From contig JAPLKT010000062.1 in assembly GCA_026387895.1 (NCBI GenBank), forward strand, positions 1 to 37,260: 37,260 nt of DNA, in the 5' to 3' direction. The stretch's first letter is position 1. Each line of letters starts with the position of its first letter. The DNA is from Gemmatimonadota bacterium. Its GTDB lineage: Bacteria; Gemmatimonadota; Gemmatimonadetes; Gemmatimonadales; Gemmatimonadaceae. The notes below the pieces were generated by a model. That model had not been told where the DNA came from and made no database searches. It saw only the letters and a program-made list of their open reading frames with translations. The translations under genes and the position numbers were made by a program. Below are positions 8,908 to 16,814 of the stretch, piece after piece.

Positions 8908-10443
8908 ATGCCTCGCGCTCTGCTTTCTGTCTCTGATAAATCCGGCCTCGCCGATTTTGCAGCTGGCCTCCACGCCCTCGGATGGGAGCTGCTCTCGACC
9001 GGCGGCACCGCCAAGGCGTTGCGTGACGCGGGACTCCCGGTGCGTGACGTCAGTGACGTCACCGCATTTCCCGAGATGCTCGACGGCCGCGTCAAGACGC
9101 TGCACCCCGCGGTGCACGGCGGCTTGCTCGCGCGCCGCGATCTTGCCGAACACATGGCCGCGATTGCTGAACATGGGATCGCGCCGATCGATTTGGTCTG
9201 CGTGAATCTGTATCCGTTCAAGGCGACCACGCGGAAACCGAATGTGTCGCCTGAGGATGTGATCGAACAGATTGACATCGGCGGCCCGTCCATGATCCGC
9301 TCCGCGGCCAAGAACTTTGCCTCGGTGACCTGTGTCGTGGATCCCGCGGATTACGCAGAGGTGCTCGCCACGCTGCGCGACGGACGTGACGACCTCGAAC
9401 AGCGTGGCCTGCTCGCCGCCAAAGTCTTTGAGCACACCGCTGCCTACGATGCTGCGATCGCCGCCTGGTTCGCCGCGCAGCGTGGCGACAAGTTCCCCGC
9501 GCGCGTCACCGTAGCGCTCGAACGGCAGCAGTCGCTGCGCTACGGGGAAAATCCGGGGCAGCGGGCGGCCTTTTACGTAGAAGAGCCGGGCGCAGGACTC
9601 TCGGGTCTCGTACAGCACGGTGGCAAGGAACTCTCGTTCAACAACTTCCTTGATCTCGAAGGGGCGTTACTCGCCTCCGACCCATACGTGGGAGAGATCT
9701 GCTGCGCCATCGTGAAGCACACCACCCCCTGCGGGCTCGCCGTTGGCACCTCGGCGCTCGACGCCTACAAGAAAGCCCTCGCCTGCGACCCCGTGAGCGC
9801 GTTCGGCTCAGTGATTGCCTTCACCGTCGAGGTCGATGCCGCTGCGGCTGCGGCCGTGGCGTCGCTCTTTGTGGAATGCGTGGTCGCGCCAGCGTTCACG
9901 CCGGAGGCGCTGCAGCTCTTGGGCGAGAAGAAGAACCTCCGCGTCCTTGTGGGGAGCGCCCGCCCCAAGGCCGGAGCGATGGACCTCAAGACCGTGCGCG
10001 GCGGCTTCCTGATGCAGGAACGCGCCACCCCGGTGCTCGACGACGACAGCAGCTGGACCGTCGTATCCGAGCGTCAGCCCACGGCCGCCGAACGGGCGGA
10101 CCTACTGTTCGCGTGGCGCGCCGTGGCGAGTGTGAAGAGCAATGCCATCGTGCTGGCCCGCAACGGCGCCACGATTGGGATCGGCGCGGGGCAGATGTCC
10201 CGGGTCGACGCGGCCTTCTTGGCGGTGCACAAGGCACGCAGCGCTGGGCACACGACCGACGGATCGGCGCTGGGCTCCGACGCCTTCTTCCCCTTCCGCG
10301 ACGGCATTGATCAGGCCGCCACGGCCGGGGTTCGTGCCATTGTGCAGCCCGGCGGGTCGGTGCGCGACGCCGAGGTGATTGCGGCCGCGAACGAGCACGG
10401 CATCGCGATGATTTTCACCGGCCGGCGGACCTTCCGCCACTAA
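8908..10443 (+). CDS. purH: Bifunctional AICAR transformylase / IMP cyclohydrolase
   Basis: PurH performs the last two steps of IMP synthesis. The protein has 511 residues. The N-terminal MGS-like cyclohydrolase domain opens with [13 protein letters not shown] and contains [15 protein letters not shown] and [16 protein letters not shown]. The C-terminal transformylase domain carries [25 protein letters not shown], the [11 protein letters not shown] catalytic segment and the terminal [17 protein letters not shown]. The frame is open from a TTG at 8881, but the family N terminus matches the ATG at 8908, so that start is used; neither start has a convincing Shine-Dalgarno sequence. It lies 27 bases after purN, so the two are probably one operon. 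Confidence 0.96.
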   Translation: MPRALLSVSDKSGLADFAAGLHALGWELLSTGGTAKALRDAGLPVRDVSDVTAFPEMLDGRVKTLHPAVHGGLLARRDLAEHMAAIAEHGIAPIDLVCVNLYPFKATTRKPNVSPEDVIEQIDIGGPSMIRSAAKNFASVTCVVDPADYAEVLATLRDGRDDLEQRGLLAAKVFEHTAAYDAAIAAWFAAQRGDKFPARVTVALERQQSLRYGENPGQRAAFYVEEPGAGLSGLVQHGGKELSFNNFLDLEGALLASDPYVGEICCAIVKHTTPCGLAVGTSALDAYKKALACDPVSAFGSVIAFTVEVDAAAAAAVASLFVECVVAPAFTPEALQLLGEKKNLRVLVGSARPKAGAMDLKTVRGGFLMQERATPVLDDDSSWTVVSERQPTAAERADLLFAWRAVASVKSNAIVLARNGATIGIGAGQMSRVDAAFLAVHKARSAGHTTDGSALGSDAFFPFRDGIDQAATAGVRAIVQPGGSVRDAEVIAAANEHGIAMIFTGRRTFRH

Positions 10444-10566
10444 GTCACGTCATTTGGGGGGCTCCATGCTCCCCGCCCCCGCTTCCCCTTGCTACCCCGG
10501 GGAGGCGACATTTCACGGTTGTTCCGCATGCATTACCAAAAGCATTATCAAACACAGCCAGGTCCC

Positions 10567-12861
10567 ATGGCGTCTTCGACCGCCTCGCACGATCTCGATT
10601 ATCGCCCGTCCTACCTCGCCGCTGGCATCGCCGCGGCGCTGGTGTTCGGGCTCTATGTGCTCACCCTCTCGCCCGACACGGCGATGTGGGATACCTCCGA
10701 GTACATCACCGCCGCCTACACACTCGGCATCCCGCACCCGCCGGGCAACCCGTTTTTCGTGCTCATGGGGCGCGTCTTTGCGATGCTCCCGATCGCGCCG
10801 AACGTTGCGATGCGCATCAACCTCATGGCCGCACTCTCGAGCGCCGTCAGCGCCGGGATGTGGTTCTTGATCACCGAACGTGTCTTGGTCGGGTGGTTCT
10901 CCGAGCGTTGGCAGCGCATTATTGGCGGCGCACTCGCCGTGCTAATCGGCGCCACCGCGTTCACGGTGTGGTCGCAGTCGGTCGTGAATGAAAAGGTGTA
11001 CACGATCTCGCTCGCGGGGCTCGCGGTGGCCGCGTGGCTCACCGTGCGCTGGTGCGATGAGCCCGATGGAAAGTACGCGGACAAAACGCTCGTGCTGATT
11101 GCCTACACCATCGGCTTGGGCTACGCCGTGCACATGGCCGGTATGTTGGTTGCCCCCGCGGTTGGACTCGCGGTGCTGATTCGTCGGCCCAAGACGCTCA
11201 TCCGCTGGAAGCTCCTGCTCGCCTGCGCCGCCGCCGTCTTCATCGGTGGTTCGTCGTTCGCCACGCAACCAATCCGCGCCGCGCACTTCCCTGCGATCAA
11301 CGAAGGCGAGCCCACCGCGTGCCGCGATGGACTCAAGGTGTCCTGCACCTTCTCCTCCGGGACGAAGGACGCCTTCATGTACAACTTCAATCGCGGCCAG
11401 TACGGCAAGCCCGAGCTCGGCGAGCGTCAGGCCCCGCTCTCCGCGCAGATGGGGATGTGGTGGCTCTACTTCAAGTGGCAGTGGGTTCGTGATGCGCACG
11501 GCCAACGCCCAGGGCTCCAGAGCGCGTTAGCAGCCGTCTTCCTCGTGCTCGGCCTGCTGGGTGGCTTCGTTCACTGGAAGCGCGACCCTCGAAGCTTTGC
11601 ATTCTTCGGGCCGCTGATGTTCACGCTCACGCTCTTGCTGATCTACTATTTGAACTTCAAGTACGGCGCGAGCCAAGACCCCGAGCTCGGCGACACGGTC
11701 AATCGAGAGGTGCGTGACCGAGACTACTTCTATCTCTGGAGTTTCTCGGCGTGGAGCGTGTGGGCTGCGCTCGGTCTCGTCTACGTATGGGAATCCATCG
11801 CCGCCGTGATTGGTCGCGAGGAAGTCCTGCTCGGCAAGGAGCGTATCGAACTGCCGACCCGGAACGCGTGGATTGCCGCGAGCCCCGTGCTCCTGCTCGC
11901 GTTCGTACCCCTCTTTGGCAACTGGGAAGCGTCGTCGCGCCGCGGCCAGACCGACACCGGCGACTTTGCCGTCGATATGCTCAACTCCGTGGAGCCCTAC
12001 GGCATCCTCGTGACCGTCGGCGACAACGACACCTTCCCGCTCTGGTACGCGCAGGAAGTGCTCGGCGTCCGGAAGGACGTGCTCGTCGCCAACACCTCGC
12101 TGCTCAACACCGATTGGTACACGCGCCAGATGATCCGGCGCCCCGTCTTTGATTACGACGAAGCCAAAGGCCCTGCCGCGTACAAGGGTCGCGTGTGGAA
12201 GAAGCCGCCCAAACCGGTGCTCGCGAGGACCATGAACGAAGCGGATGCGGTCCCTCTCGGTACGGAACTCCGTGAACCGCAGCTGTTTGTGAAGGACAAG
12301 ATTCGCGCCGTCGTTGCGCCGCGTTTCCTGCAGCGCGCAGACATGTTTGTGCTGCGCATGATTCAGGATTCGGATCGTCCGATGTACTTCAGCCGCACCT
12401 CAGGGGGCTACGGCTCCGAGCTTGGCTTCTCGCCGTATCTCCTCACGCAGGGCATGGCGCGCAAGCTGATGCAGGATTCGCTCAAGGCCGCCAAGGACAC
12501 CGTGAAGGTGCCGGGCGAAGGCTTCGTGGATGTCACGACGACGGCCGCACTCTGGAAGGATTTCAAGGCGCCGGAAGCCCTGATCCGTAAGGGCGACTGG
12601 GTCGACCGTCCCTCCGTCGGGATTCCGTACCTGTACGTCTCCACCGGCGTGGTGCTCGGCGAGGCACTGAGTGCGCAGGGTGATGCAAAGGGAGCTGCCG
12701 AGGCAATGAAACGCGCACGGCTCGTGGCGCGCGCCACCCAGCTCGCTGAGCAGCCATCAGCGCCGGTCATCATACCCCAGGGCGATACAGCGCTGGGCCC
12801 TAAGGCTCCGGCGAAGGGGCCTGTAAAGGGGCCTGTAAAGGCGCCGGCGAAGAAGCCGTAG
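10567..12861 (+). CDS. DUF2723-family GT-C-type integral membrane protein (putative protein O-mannosyltransferase-like)
   Basis: A polytopic inner-membrane protein of about 764 residues with roughly ten or more hydrophobic segments in its first 480 residues, then a soluble, probably periplasmic, domain. The first extracytoplasmic loop has the family signature SPDTAMWDTSEYITAAYTLG followed by IPHPPGNP (Asp42, Glu45). That acidic pair fits the catalytic loop of GT-C glycosyltransferases. DUF2723 is related to eukaryotic TMEM260, an O-mannosyltransferase, so lipid-linked sugar transfer to proteins is a fair guess but unproven here. The soluble part contains GDNDTFPLWYAQEVLGVRKD. The start is uncertain: 10567 is chosen, with 10528 (ATG) and 10489 (TTG) in frame. 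The C terminus is an Ala-Pro-Lys repeat tail overlapping the convergent Hpt gene. Confidence 0.85.
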   Translation: MASSTASHDLDYRPSYLAAGIAAALVFGLYVLTLSPDTAMWDTSEYITAAYTLGIPHPPGNPFFVLMGRVFAMLPIAPNVAMRINLMAALSSAVSAGMWFLITERVLVGWFSERWQRIIGGALAVLIGATAFTVWSQSVVNEKVYTISLAGLAVAAWLTVRWCDEPDGKYADKTLVLIAYTIGLGYAVHMAGMLVAPAVGLAVLIRRPKTLIRWKLLLACAAAVFIGGSSFATQPIRAAHFPAINEGEPTACRDGLKVSCTFSSGTKDAFMYNFNRGQYGKPELGERQAPLSAQMGMWWLYFKWQWVRDAHGQRPGLQSALAAVFLVLGLLGGFVHWKRDPRSFAFFGPLMFTLTLLLIYYLNFKYGASQDPELGDTVNREVRDRDYFYLWSFSAWSVWAALGLVYVWESIAAVIGREEVLLGKERIELPTRNAWIAASPVLLLAFVPLFGNWEASSRRGQTDTGDFAVDMLNSVEPYGILVTVGDNDTFPLWYAQEVLGVRKDVLVANTSLLNTDWYTRQMIRRPVFDYDEAKGPAAYKGRVWKKPPKPVLARTMNEADAVPLGTELREPQLFVKDKIRAVVAPRFLQRADMFVLRMIQDSDRPMYFSRTSGGYGSELGFSPYLLTQGMARKLMQDSLKAAKDTVKVPGEGFVDVTTTAALWKDFKAPEALIRKGDWVDRPSVGIPYLYVSTGVVLGEALSAQGDAKGAAEAMKRARLVARATQLAEQPSAPVIIPQGDTALGPKAPAKGPVKGPVKAPAKKP

Positions 12862-13201
12862 CGCTCACGTTCATCCAGTCGCGCGCGACGCGATATCGAT
12901 CTTGGACCACGAGAACGCCGTCGGCAACTGCCGCGGCGTTCTCGGCTTTTCCGGCCTCTTCGACCAGCTGACAGGCATCGCCGAGTGCGAGGGCACCAAG
13001 CTGCCGAGCACTGGCTTTGAGGGCGTGGGCGCCCGCCGCAACCTCGCGAAGCCGGCCCGCTGTCACGTCGTCAGCCATGGCCCGCGTGCGCTCGTCCGCG
13101 AACTGGACGAACGTCTGGAACATGAGGGCCAGCATCTCGTCGCCCCCCACGCTACGGAGCAGTTCGAGCGCCGGTTTGGCGTCGTCGGGAATCTGAGACA
13201 T
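12800..13201 (-). CDS. Orphan histidine phosphotransfer (Hpt) domain protein
   Basis: A single-domain protein of 133 residues. The Hpt signature is AAGAHALKASARQLGA, with the phospho-accepting histidine at His59 followed by the family's LK; the surrounding sequence is predicted helical, as expected for the four-helix bundle. It would relay phosphate between response-regulator receiver domains or from a hybrid kinase. No kinase or regulator is encoded nearby, so its partners are elsewhere. The start is uncertain: ATG at 13201 fits the domain boundary, while an in-frame ATG at 13339 has a better ribosome-binding site (AAGG, 7 bases) but adds 46 residues of non-domain sequence. The last 62 bases overlap the convergent DUF2723 gene and encode a Pro-rich tail. 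Confidence 0.75.
   Translation of the reverse strand: MSQIPDDAKPALELLRSVGGDEMLALMFQTFVQFADERTRAMADDVTAGRLREVAAGAHALKASARQLGALALGDACQLVEEAGKAENAAAVADGVLVVQDRYRVARDWMNVSATASSPAPLQAPLQAPSPEP
12803..12850 (+). repeat. 12-base tandem repeat, about four units, in the 3' end of the DUF2723 gene
   Basis: Four consecutive 12-base units are visible. The two middle ones (aggggcctgtaa) are identical; the flanking ones (aggctccggcga, aggcgccggcga) are variants. On the plus strand they encode a KAPA/KGPV/KGPV/KAPA tail. On the minus strand the same bases encode Pro-Leu-Gln-Ala repeats at the end of the Hpt protein, because the two genes overlap here. A 12-base unit keeps both frames open when the copy number changes. 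Confidence 0.8.
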
Positions 13202-13351
13202 CTTAAGGGCTCGGGAGTGGAGGTCGGGAAGCGAGAGGCGCGCCCGAGACGAAGCATACCCGCTTTGAGCGGCTTTGCGCCACGCGCACGCGACAAATGC
13301 CTCGTATGAGGTTGCGTCCGAGCGCTCCTCCGGCGACATTACGTGACCTTG

Positions 13352-13437
13352 GGAGGGCTGCGCCGAATTGGTAAGGCAGCGGTCTTGAAAACCGCCGCGG
13401 TGAAAGCCGCTTACAGGTTCGAGTCCTGTGCCCTCCG
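13352..13437 (+). tRNA. tRNA-Ser (anticodon TGA)
   Basis: An 86-base class II tRNA. The acceptor stem GGAGGGC pairs perfectly with GCCCTCC, with G as discriminator. The anticodon stem is gcggt/accgc with loop cttgaaa, anticodon TGA at 13386-13388. A long variable arm (about cgcggtgaaagccgc) and a T arm acagg-ttcgagt-cctgt follow. The long variable arm and anticodon identify serine. The 3' CCA is not encoded. Confidence 0.95.
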
Positions 13438-13509
13438 CTCCGCCGCCAGGTCATCGACGGCGGCGCTACAGAGGCACTACAGAAGCATTGGAGCACTAGC
13501 AGGTGTTGG

Positions 13510-13600
13510 GGAGCGATGGCCGAGAGGCTGAAGGCACCGGTTTGCTAAACCGACATACGGGTTTACGCCTGTATCGAGGGTTCGAATCCCTCTCGCTCCG
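13510..13600 (+). tRNA. tRNA-Ser (anticodon GCT)
   Basis: A 91-base class II tRNA. The acceptor stem GGAGCGA pairs with TCGCTCC, with G as discriminator. The anticodon loop ttgctaa carries GCT at 13544-13546; the outermost pair of the anticodon stem is a C-A mismatch. A long variable arm (atacgggtttacgcctgtat) and a canonical T arm (gaggg-ttcgaat-ccctc) are present. It reads AGC/AGU serine codons. It lies 72 bases after the other tRNA-Ser, probably in one transcript. CCA is not encoded. Confidence 0.95.
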
Positions 13601-13603
13601 TGG

Positions 13604-13635
13604 CGCGGGTCCGCCGGATATCGGTTGGACCCGCG
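13604..13635 (+). terminator. Strong hairpin downstream of the tRNA-Ser pair
   Basis: A perfect 9-base inverted repeat, cgcgggtcc ... ggacccgcg, with a 14-base loop starts 4 bases after the second tRNA-Ser. No run of T follows, so it is not a classical intrinsic terminator. It could be a 3' processing or protecting hairpin of the tRNA precursor, or a terminator working without a U tract. The role is inferred from position only. Confidence 0.4.
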
Positions 13636-13669
13636 TCGTGCATTGCGGCTGAAGGTAAACACCCGTTTC

Positions 13670-13686
13670 CCGGTCACGGTGACCGG
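13670..13686 (+). promoter_or_regulatory. 17-base perfect palindrome upstream of gltX
   Basis: The sequence ccggtcac-g-gtgaccgg is a perfect palindrome with 8-base arms around one central base, ending 35 bases before the gltX ATG. The size and symmetry suit a dimeric repressor operator. With a one-base centre it is unlikely to work as an RNA hairpin. Since the downstream operon encodes a LexA-like HTH protein, autoregulation is one possibility, but no binding evidence exists. Confidence 0.35.
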
Positions 13687-13721
13687 AACGATCCTCACGT
13701 TCCAGCGGTCTCGCATCTGCC

Positions 13722-15206
13722 ATGAGTGCCTCACACAGCGTTGCCTCCGGTTCTCCTGTTCGCGTCCGATTTGCCCCGTCACCGACGGGCTACCTGCATG
13801 TCGGCGGCGCGCGGACCGCGCTCTTCAACTGGCTCTTTGCGCGCAAACTCGGCGGCAAGTTTCTGCTCCGCATTGAGGATACCGACAAGGCGCGGAGCAC
13901 GGACGAAAGCACGGCTGCAATCTTCGAAGGGCTCACCTGGCTCGGCCTTCAGTGGGACGAAGAGGTGGTGTATCAGGGCGGGAACCTTGAGCGCCATCGC
14001 CGCGACGCCAACGCGATGCTCGAGCGCGGACTCGCGTATCGCTGCTTCTGCACGCCGGCTGAACTCGACGAACGCCGCAAATCCGCCGAACGCGCCAAGA
14101 CCGCATTCAAGTACGACCGCCGCTGCGATCGGCTCGACAAGGACGACCTCGCGCGCCGTATAGCGGCCGGCGAGCCCTCGGTGGTGCGCTTTCGCGTTGC
14201 TGACGGGGCCACGGCGTGGCATGATCTCGTGCACGAGACGATCAGCTTTCCGAATAAGGACATCGAGGATTTCGTCATCCTCCGCTCGGACGGCACGCCA
14301 ATCTACAACATGGCGGTGGTGTCAGACGACATCGCGATGGGGATCACCCACGTGATGCGCGGCGACGATCATATCTCCAACACCCCCAAGCAGATTCTGC
14401 TGTACCAAGCCCTTGGTGCGTCGCTCCCCGTGTTCGCGCACTTCCCCATGATCCACGGACTCGACGGCAAGAAGCTCTCGAAGCGCCATGGCGCGACTGC
14501 GGTCGCAGACTATCAGCACCTCGGGATTCTCCCCGAAGCGATGAACAACTTCCTCGCGCTGATGGGCTGGAGCCCGGGCGGAGATCTCGAGGTGATGACG
14601 CGCGACGACATGATCGAGCGCTTCTCCACAGACCACCTGCTTCGCAAAGCGAGCGTCTTCGACACCAAGAAGCTCGAGTGGATGAACGGCCAGCATTTGT
14701 CGCGTCTCACGGGCGATGCACTCGTCGCAGCCATGACGCCGTCGTTTATCGCCGCCGGTCTCTTTGCCGACGCCGCCGCCGTACAGGCGGTGCACGACTG
14801 GTTCGCCACCGTGCTGGAAGACTGCAAGGAGCGCGCGCGCACTACCGATCAGCTGGTGGAGCTCGCACGCCCGTTCTTCCCAGGCCAGCCGCTCGTCATC
14901 GACACGGCTGCAGCAGCGAAGCATTGGGCCGATCCCGCTCAAGCGATGGAGTGGCTGCAGGCCGTACGTGCACACCTCGCTGCGTTGACCGATTGGACTG
15001 ATGCCAGCATCGAAGCCGACCTCAAGGCGCTCGCCACCGAACTCGGCGTTGGCGCCTCCCCGCTCTTCCAGGCCACTCGCATTGCCGTCACTGGGCGCGG
15101 CGTCGGCATCAGCATCACCAAGACGATCTTCCGCGTGGGACGTGAGGTCTCGCTCGCCAACATCGACAGTGCACTGACGCACCTTGCGGAGCAATCGGCC
15201 GCGTGA
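13722..15206 (+). CDS. gltX: Glutamate--tRNA ligase
   Basis: This 494-residue class I synthetase charges tRNA-Glu, and in bacteria lacking GlnRS also tRNA-Gln. The N-terminal motif is RFAPSPTGYLHVGGARTALFNW, with the HIGH-equivalent at 24-28. The KMSKS-equivalent is KLSKR at 251-255 in GKKLSKRHGATAV. The anticodon-binding region follows and ends with ATRIAVTGRGVGISI, typical of GltX. The start at 13722 leaves a 10-residue lead before the conserved core. The stop overlaps the next gene's GTG by 4 bases. A 17-base palindrome lies upstream. Discriminating versus non-discriminating type cannot be told by eye. Confidence 0.96.
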   Translation: MSASHSVASGSPVRVRFAPSPTGYLHVGGARTALFNWLFARKLGGKFLLRIEDTDKARSTDESTAAIFEGLTWLGLQWDEEVVYQGGNLERHRRDANAMLERGLAYRCFCTPAELDERRKSAERAKTAFKYDRRCDRLDKDDLARRIAAGEPSVVRFRVADGATAWHDLVHETISFPNKDIEDFVILRSDGTPIYNMAVVSDDIAMGITHVMRGDDHISNTPKQILLYQALGASLPVFAHFPMIHGLDGKKLSKRHGATAVADYQHLGILPEAMNNFLALMGWSPGGDLEVMTRDDMIERFSTDHLLRKASVFDTKKLEWMNGQHLSRLTGDALVAAMTPSFIAAGLFADAAAVQAVHDWFATVLEDCKERARTTDQLVELARPFFPGQPLVIDTAAAAKHWADPAQAMEWLQAVRAHLAALTDWTDASIEADLKALATELGVGASPLFQATRIAVTGRGVGISITKTIFRVGREVSLANIDSALTHLAEQSAA

Positions 15207-15874
15207 TCCGCACTCCGCTCACCCTAATCGAGGAGCAGGTCTACCATTTCCTCCTCGATTTCCTCGCCGAACGCACCTTTCAGCCGAGTGTGCGAGAGAT
15301 CGCCGAACGGTTCAAGATTGCGAGCACCAAATCGGTGGCGGACCTGCTCGCGTCGCTCGAGCGAAAGGGGTATATCGAGCGCGAGCCGGGGCATTCGCGC
15401 GGAGTGACGTTGCTGGGCTTTGCCGGTGGCGCAGGGACGGTGCCCGTTCCCGTGATGCGCCCTGACGGTGAACAGCGCGCGATGATCGACGACGGGTTCC
15501 TGACCATCGACCGCACGCTGTTGCGCGCAAGCGATGCCTTCATCACCCGCGCCTTTCCCGAGGGAACGGCAGAGGCCGGCGTGCTCGAAGGTGACTTGTT
15601 GATTGTGCATCCGTCCGAACGTGCCCGTGACGGCGACGCACTCGTGGTGCGCATTGGCGGCGCGATTCTCGTGCGCGGCATGCAGCGAATGGGAAGCAAT
15701 ATTCGACTGATGCCCTCGGGCTATCGCGAGGCGATCGAACTCGGACCGAACGACGACTACGCGGTGCTCGGCGTACTCGGCGGGGTCATCCGGAGCAACA
15801 CGCGCAGCGAGTTCAGCGGCGAGTTCAGCGGCGAGTTCAGCGGCGAGTTCAGCGGCGAGTTTAGCGGCGAGTAG
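15203..15874 (+). CDS. LexA-like transcriptional regulator lacking the self-cleavage residues
   Basis: A 223-residue protein with the LexA layout. The N-terminal winged helix covers residues 1-68 (LTLIEEQVYHFLLDFLAER ... SVREIAERFKIASTKSVADL). A peptidase-S24-like domain follows at about 78-198, ending DDYAVLGVLGGVIR. Aligned by eye to LexA, the three hallmarks are replaced: the Ala-Gly cleavage bond becomes Asp-Gly in MRPDGE, the catalytic Ser becomes Gly121 in FPEGTAEAGVLEGDLLIV, and the catalytic Lys becomes Arg158 in ILVRGM. It is therefore probably not inactivated by RecA-stimulated self-cleavage. The last 21 residues are five GEFS-type repeats from a 12-base tandem repeat. It overlaps gltX by 4 bases (GTGA), an unusual partner. 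The genome's true SOS repressor may lie elsewhere. Confidence 0.8.
   Translation: MIRTPLTLIEEQVYHFLLDFLAERTFQPSVREIAERFKIASTKSVADLLASLERKGYIEREPGHSRGVTLLGFAGGAGTVPVPVMRPDGEQRAMIDDGFLTIDRTLLRASDAFITRAFPEGTAEAGVLEGDLLIVHPSERARDGDALVVRIGGAILVRGMQRMGSNIRLMPSGYREAIELGPNDDYAVLGVLGGVIRSNTRSEFSGEFSGEFSGEFSGEFSGE
15809..15868 (+). repeat. 12-base tandem repeat, five units, at the 3' end of the LexA-like gene
   Basis: Five adjacent copies of gagttcagcggc are present; the fifth differs by one base (gagtttagcggc). They encode Glu-Phe-Ser-Gly repeated to the C terminus, just before the stop codon. The near-identity of the units implies recent expansion by slippage or unequal exchange, and copy-number change would keep the frame. 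Confidence 0.95.
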
Positions 15875-15907
15875 GACCGCGACCGCGCGCGTCGTACGTG
15901 CGCGAAC

Positions 15908-16798
15908 TCAGGGCGTGCCGGGCACCTTGGTGTCGCCCGCGTCCTTCTTGGCTGCCGCTCGCTCTTTGTCTTTACGCTCGCGCAGCGCCTTAACGGCAGC
16001 GCGGAAGTCGTCGTCGCGCGCGCCGCGCGCGGCCTGATCGAGAATCTCGCTGCGGATCTGCGTGAGCACCCTGGCCCGTTCTGTCTGACCAGGGTTCGCG
16101 GTCTGATTCAGGGGGAGCAGTGCGAGCGCGGCCGTCGGGAGTTGGAACTTCCCGAGGCGAATGTACTTGCCGTCGATCCCGTACTTCTTGCCATCGCGCT
16201 CGAAGGTCCAGTCGCCGGGCTCGCGCTCTTTGGGAATCAGCGCGAGCGAATCGTTCAGCGCGCCGAGGCGCGTGGCTAGCGTGCTGTCGAGTTTCCGAGT
16301 GCCCGTGAGCGGCATTTGCACCACGGTCGCTCCCGGTGCCCAAACTCGCGGATCCGTAAACTGCGGCCGGATGCCACGCGCCGGACCACCGGTGCCCACA
16401 ATCGGACCGCTCCCCTGCTCTTCATCGCCGGGCCGGAAAGGCCGCGGAAGATCGGGGAGCCCATTGGGAACAATCGTCGGAGCCACGAGCGGCGGGAGCG
16501 ACGGTGTGGGATTGTTGGTCTGCACGATCGGACGGCCATTTCCTCCGGAGCGCGCCGGCTCGGTCTCGTTGGGATCGCCCTTCGGCAGCGCGAGAAACCC
16601 AATGCGCTCAGCCACCGGCGGAGTGTTCCCCACACCCATCATCCGTGCCCAGTCTACGGGAAACACCAGAATCCGGACCAACACCGTGATGCCGAGCACG
16701 TGCGCCAGCAATGACACCAACACGGCACCGGGGCCGCGTCGCGACGGATCGCGATGCGTCCCGGGCGTGCTAATGAGCTGCCGGCGCGGCGTGGTCAT
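15908..16798 (-). CDS. Single-span membrane protein with TonB-like architecture, unknown function
   Basis: A 296-residue protein that I cannot assign to a named family. A basic, Pro-containing N terminus is followed by one transmembrane segment at about 24-46 (GAVLVSLLAHVLGITVLVRI). Residues 85-125 are rich in Pro, Gly and Asn (PTPSLPPLVAPTIVPNGLPD), suggesting an extended periplasmic linker as in TonB. The C-terminal half has FERDGKKYGIDGKYIRLGKFQLP and ends in a charged Lys/Arg/Ala helix. The TonB likeness is in layout only; no TonB C-terminal box was recognised. It is the last gene of the long minus-strand operon, 16 bases after the FAH-family gene, and converges on the LexA-like gene with 33 bases between the stops. 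Confidence 0.7.
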   Translation of the reverse strand: MTTPRRQLISTPGTHRDPSRRGPGAVLVSLLAHVLGITVLVRILVFPVDWARMMGVGNTPPVAERIGFLALPKGDPNETEPARSGGNGRPIVQTNNPTPSLPPLVAPTIVPNGLPDLPRPFRPGDEEQGSGPIVGTGGPARGIRPQFTDPRVWAPGATVVQMPLTGTRKLDSTLATRLGALNDSLALIPKEREPGDWTFERDGKKYGIDGKYIRLGKFQLPTAALALLPLNQTANPGQTERARVLTQIRSEILDQAARGARDDDFRAAVKALRERKDKERAAAKKDAGDTKVPGTP

Positions 16799-16814
16799 CG
16801 GGCGTTCAACGGCA

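Noticed and set aside
8065-9618. 517-codon minus-strand frame across gmhB, purN and purH
   Set aside because: It spans three well-identified plus-strand genes and has no domain signature.
13510-13600. The 91-base tRNA as a selenocysteine tRNA partnering selA
   Set aside because: The anticodon is GCT, not TCA, and the acceptor and D arm are ordinary for tRNA-Ser.
15809-15868. Tandem repeats as a CRISPR array
   Set aside because: Units are 12 bases, contiguous with no spacers, and translate in frame as a protein tail.
15875-15907. Bidirectional terminator between the LexA-like gene and the TonB-like gene
   Set aside because: The cgcgcg/gtac/cgcg stretch can pair only imperfectly and has no T run on either side, so it was not called.
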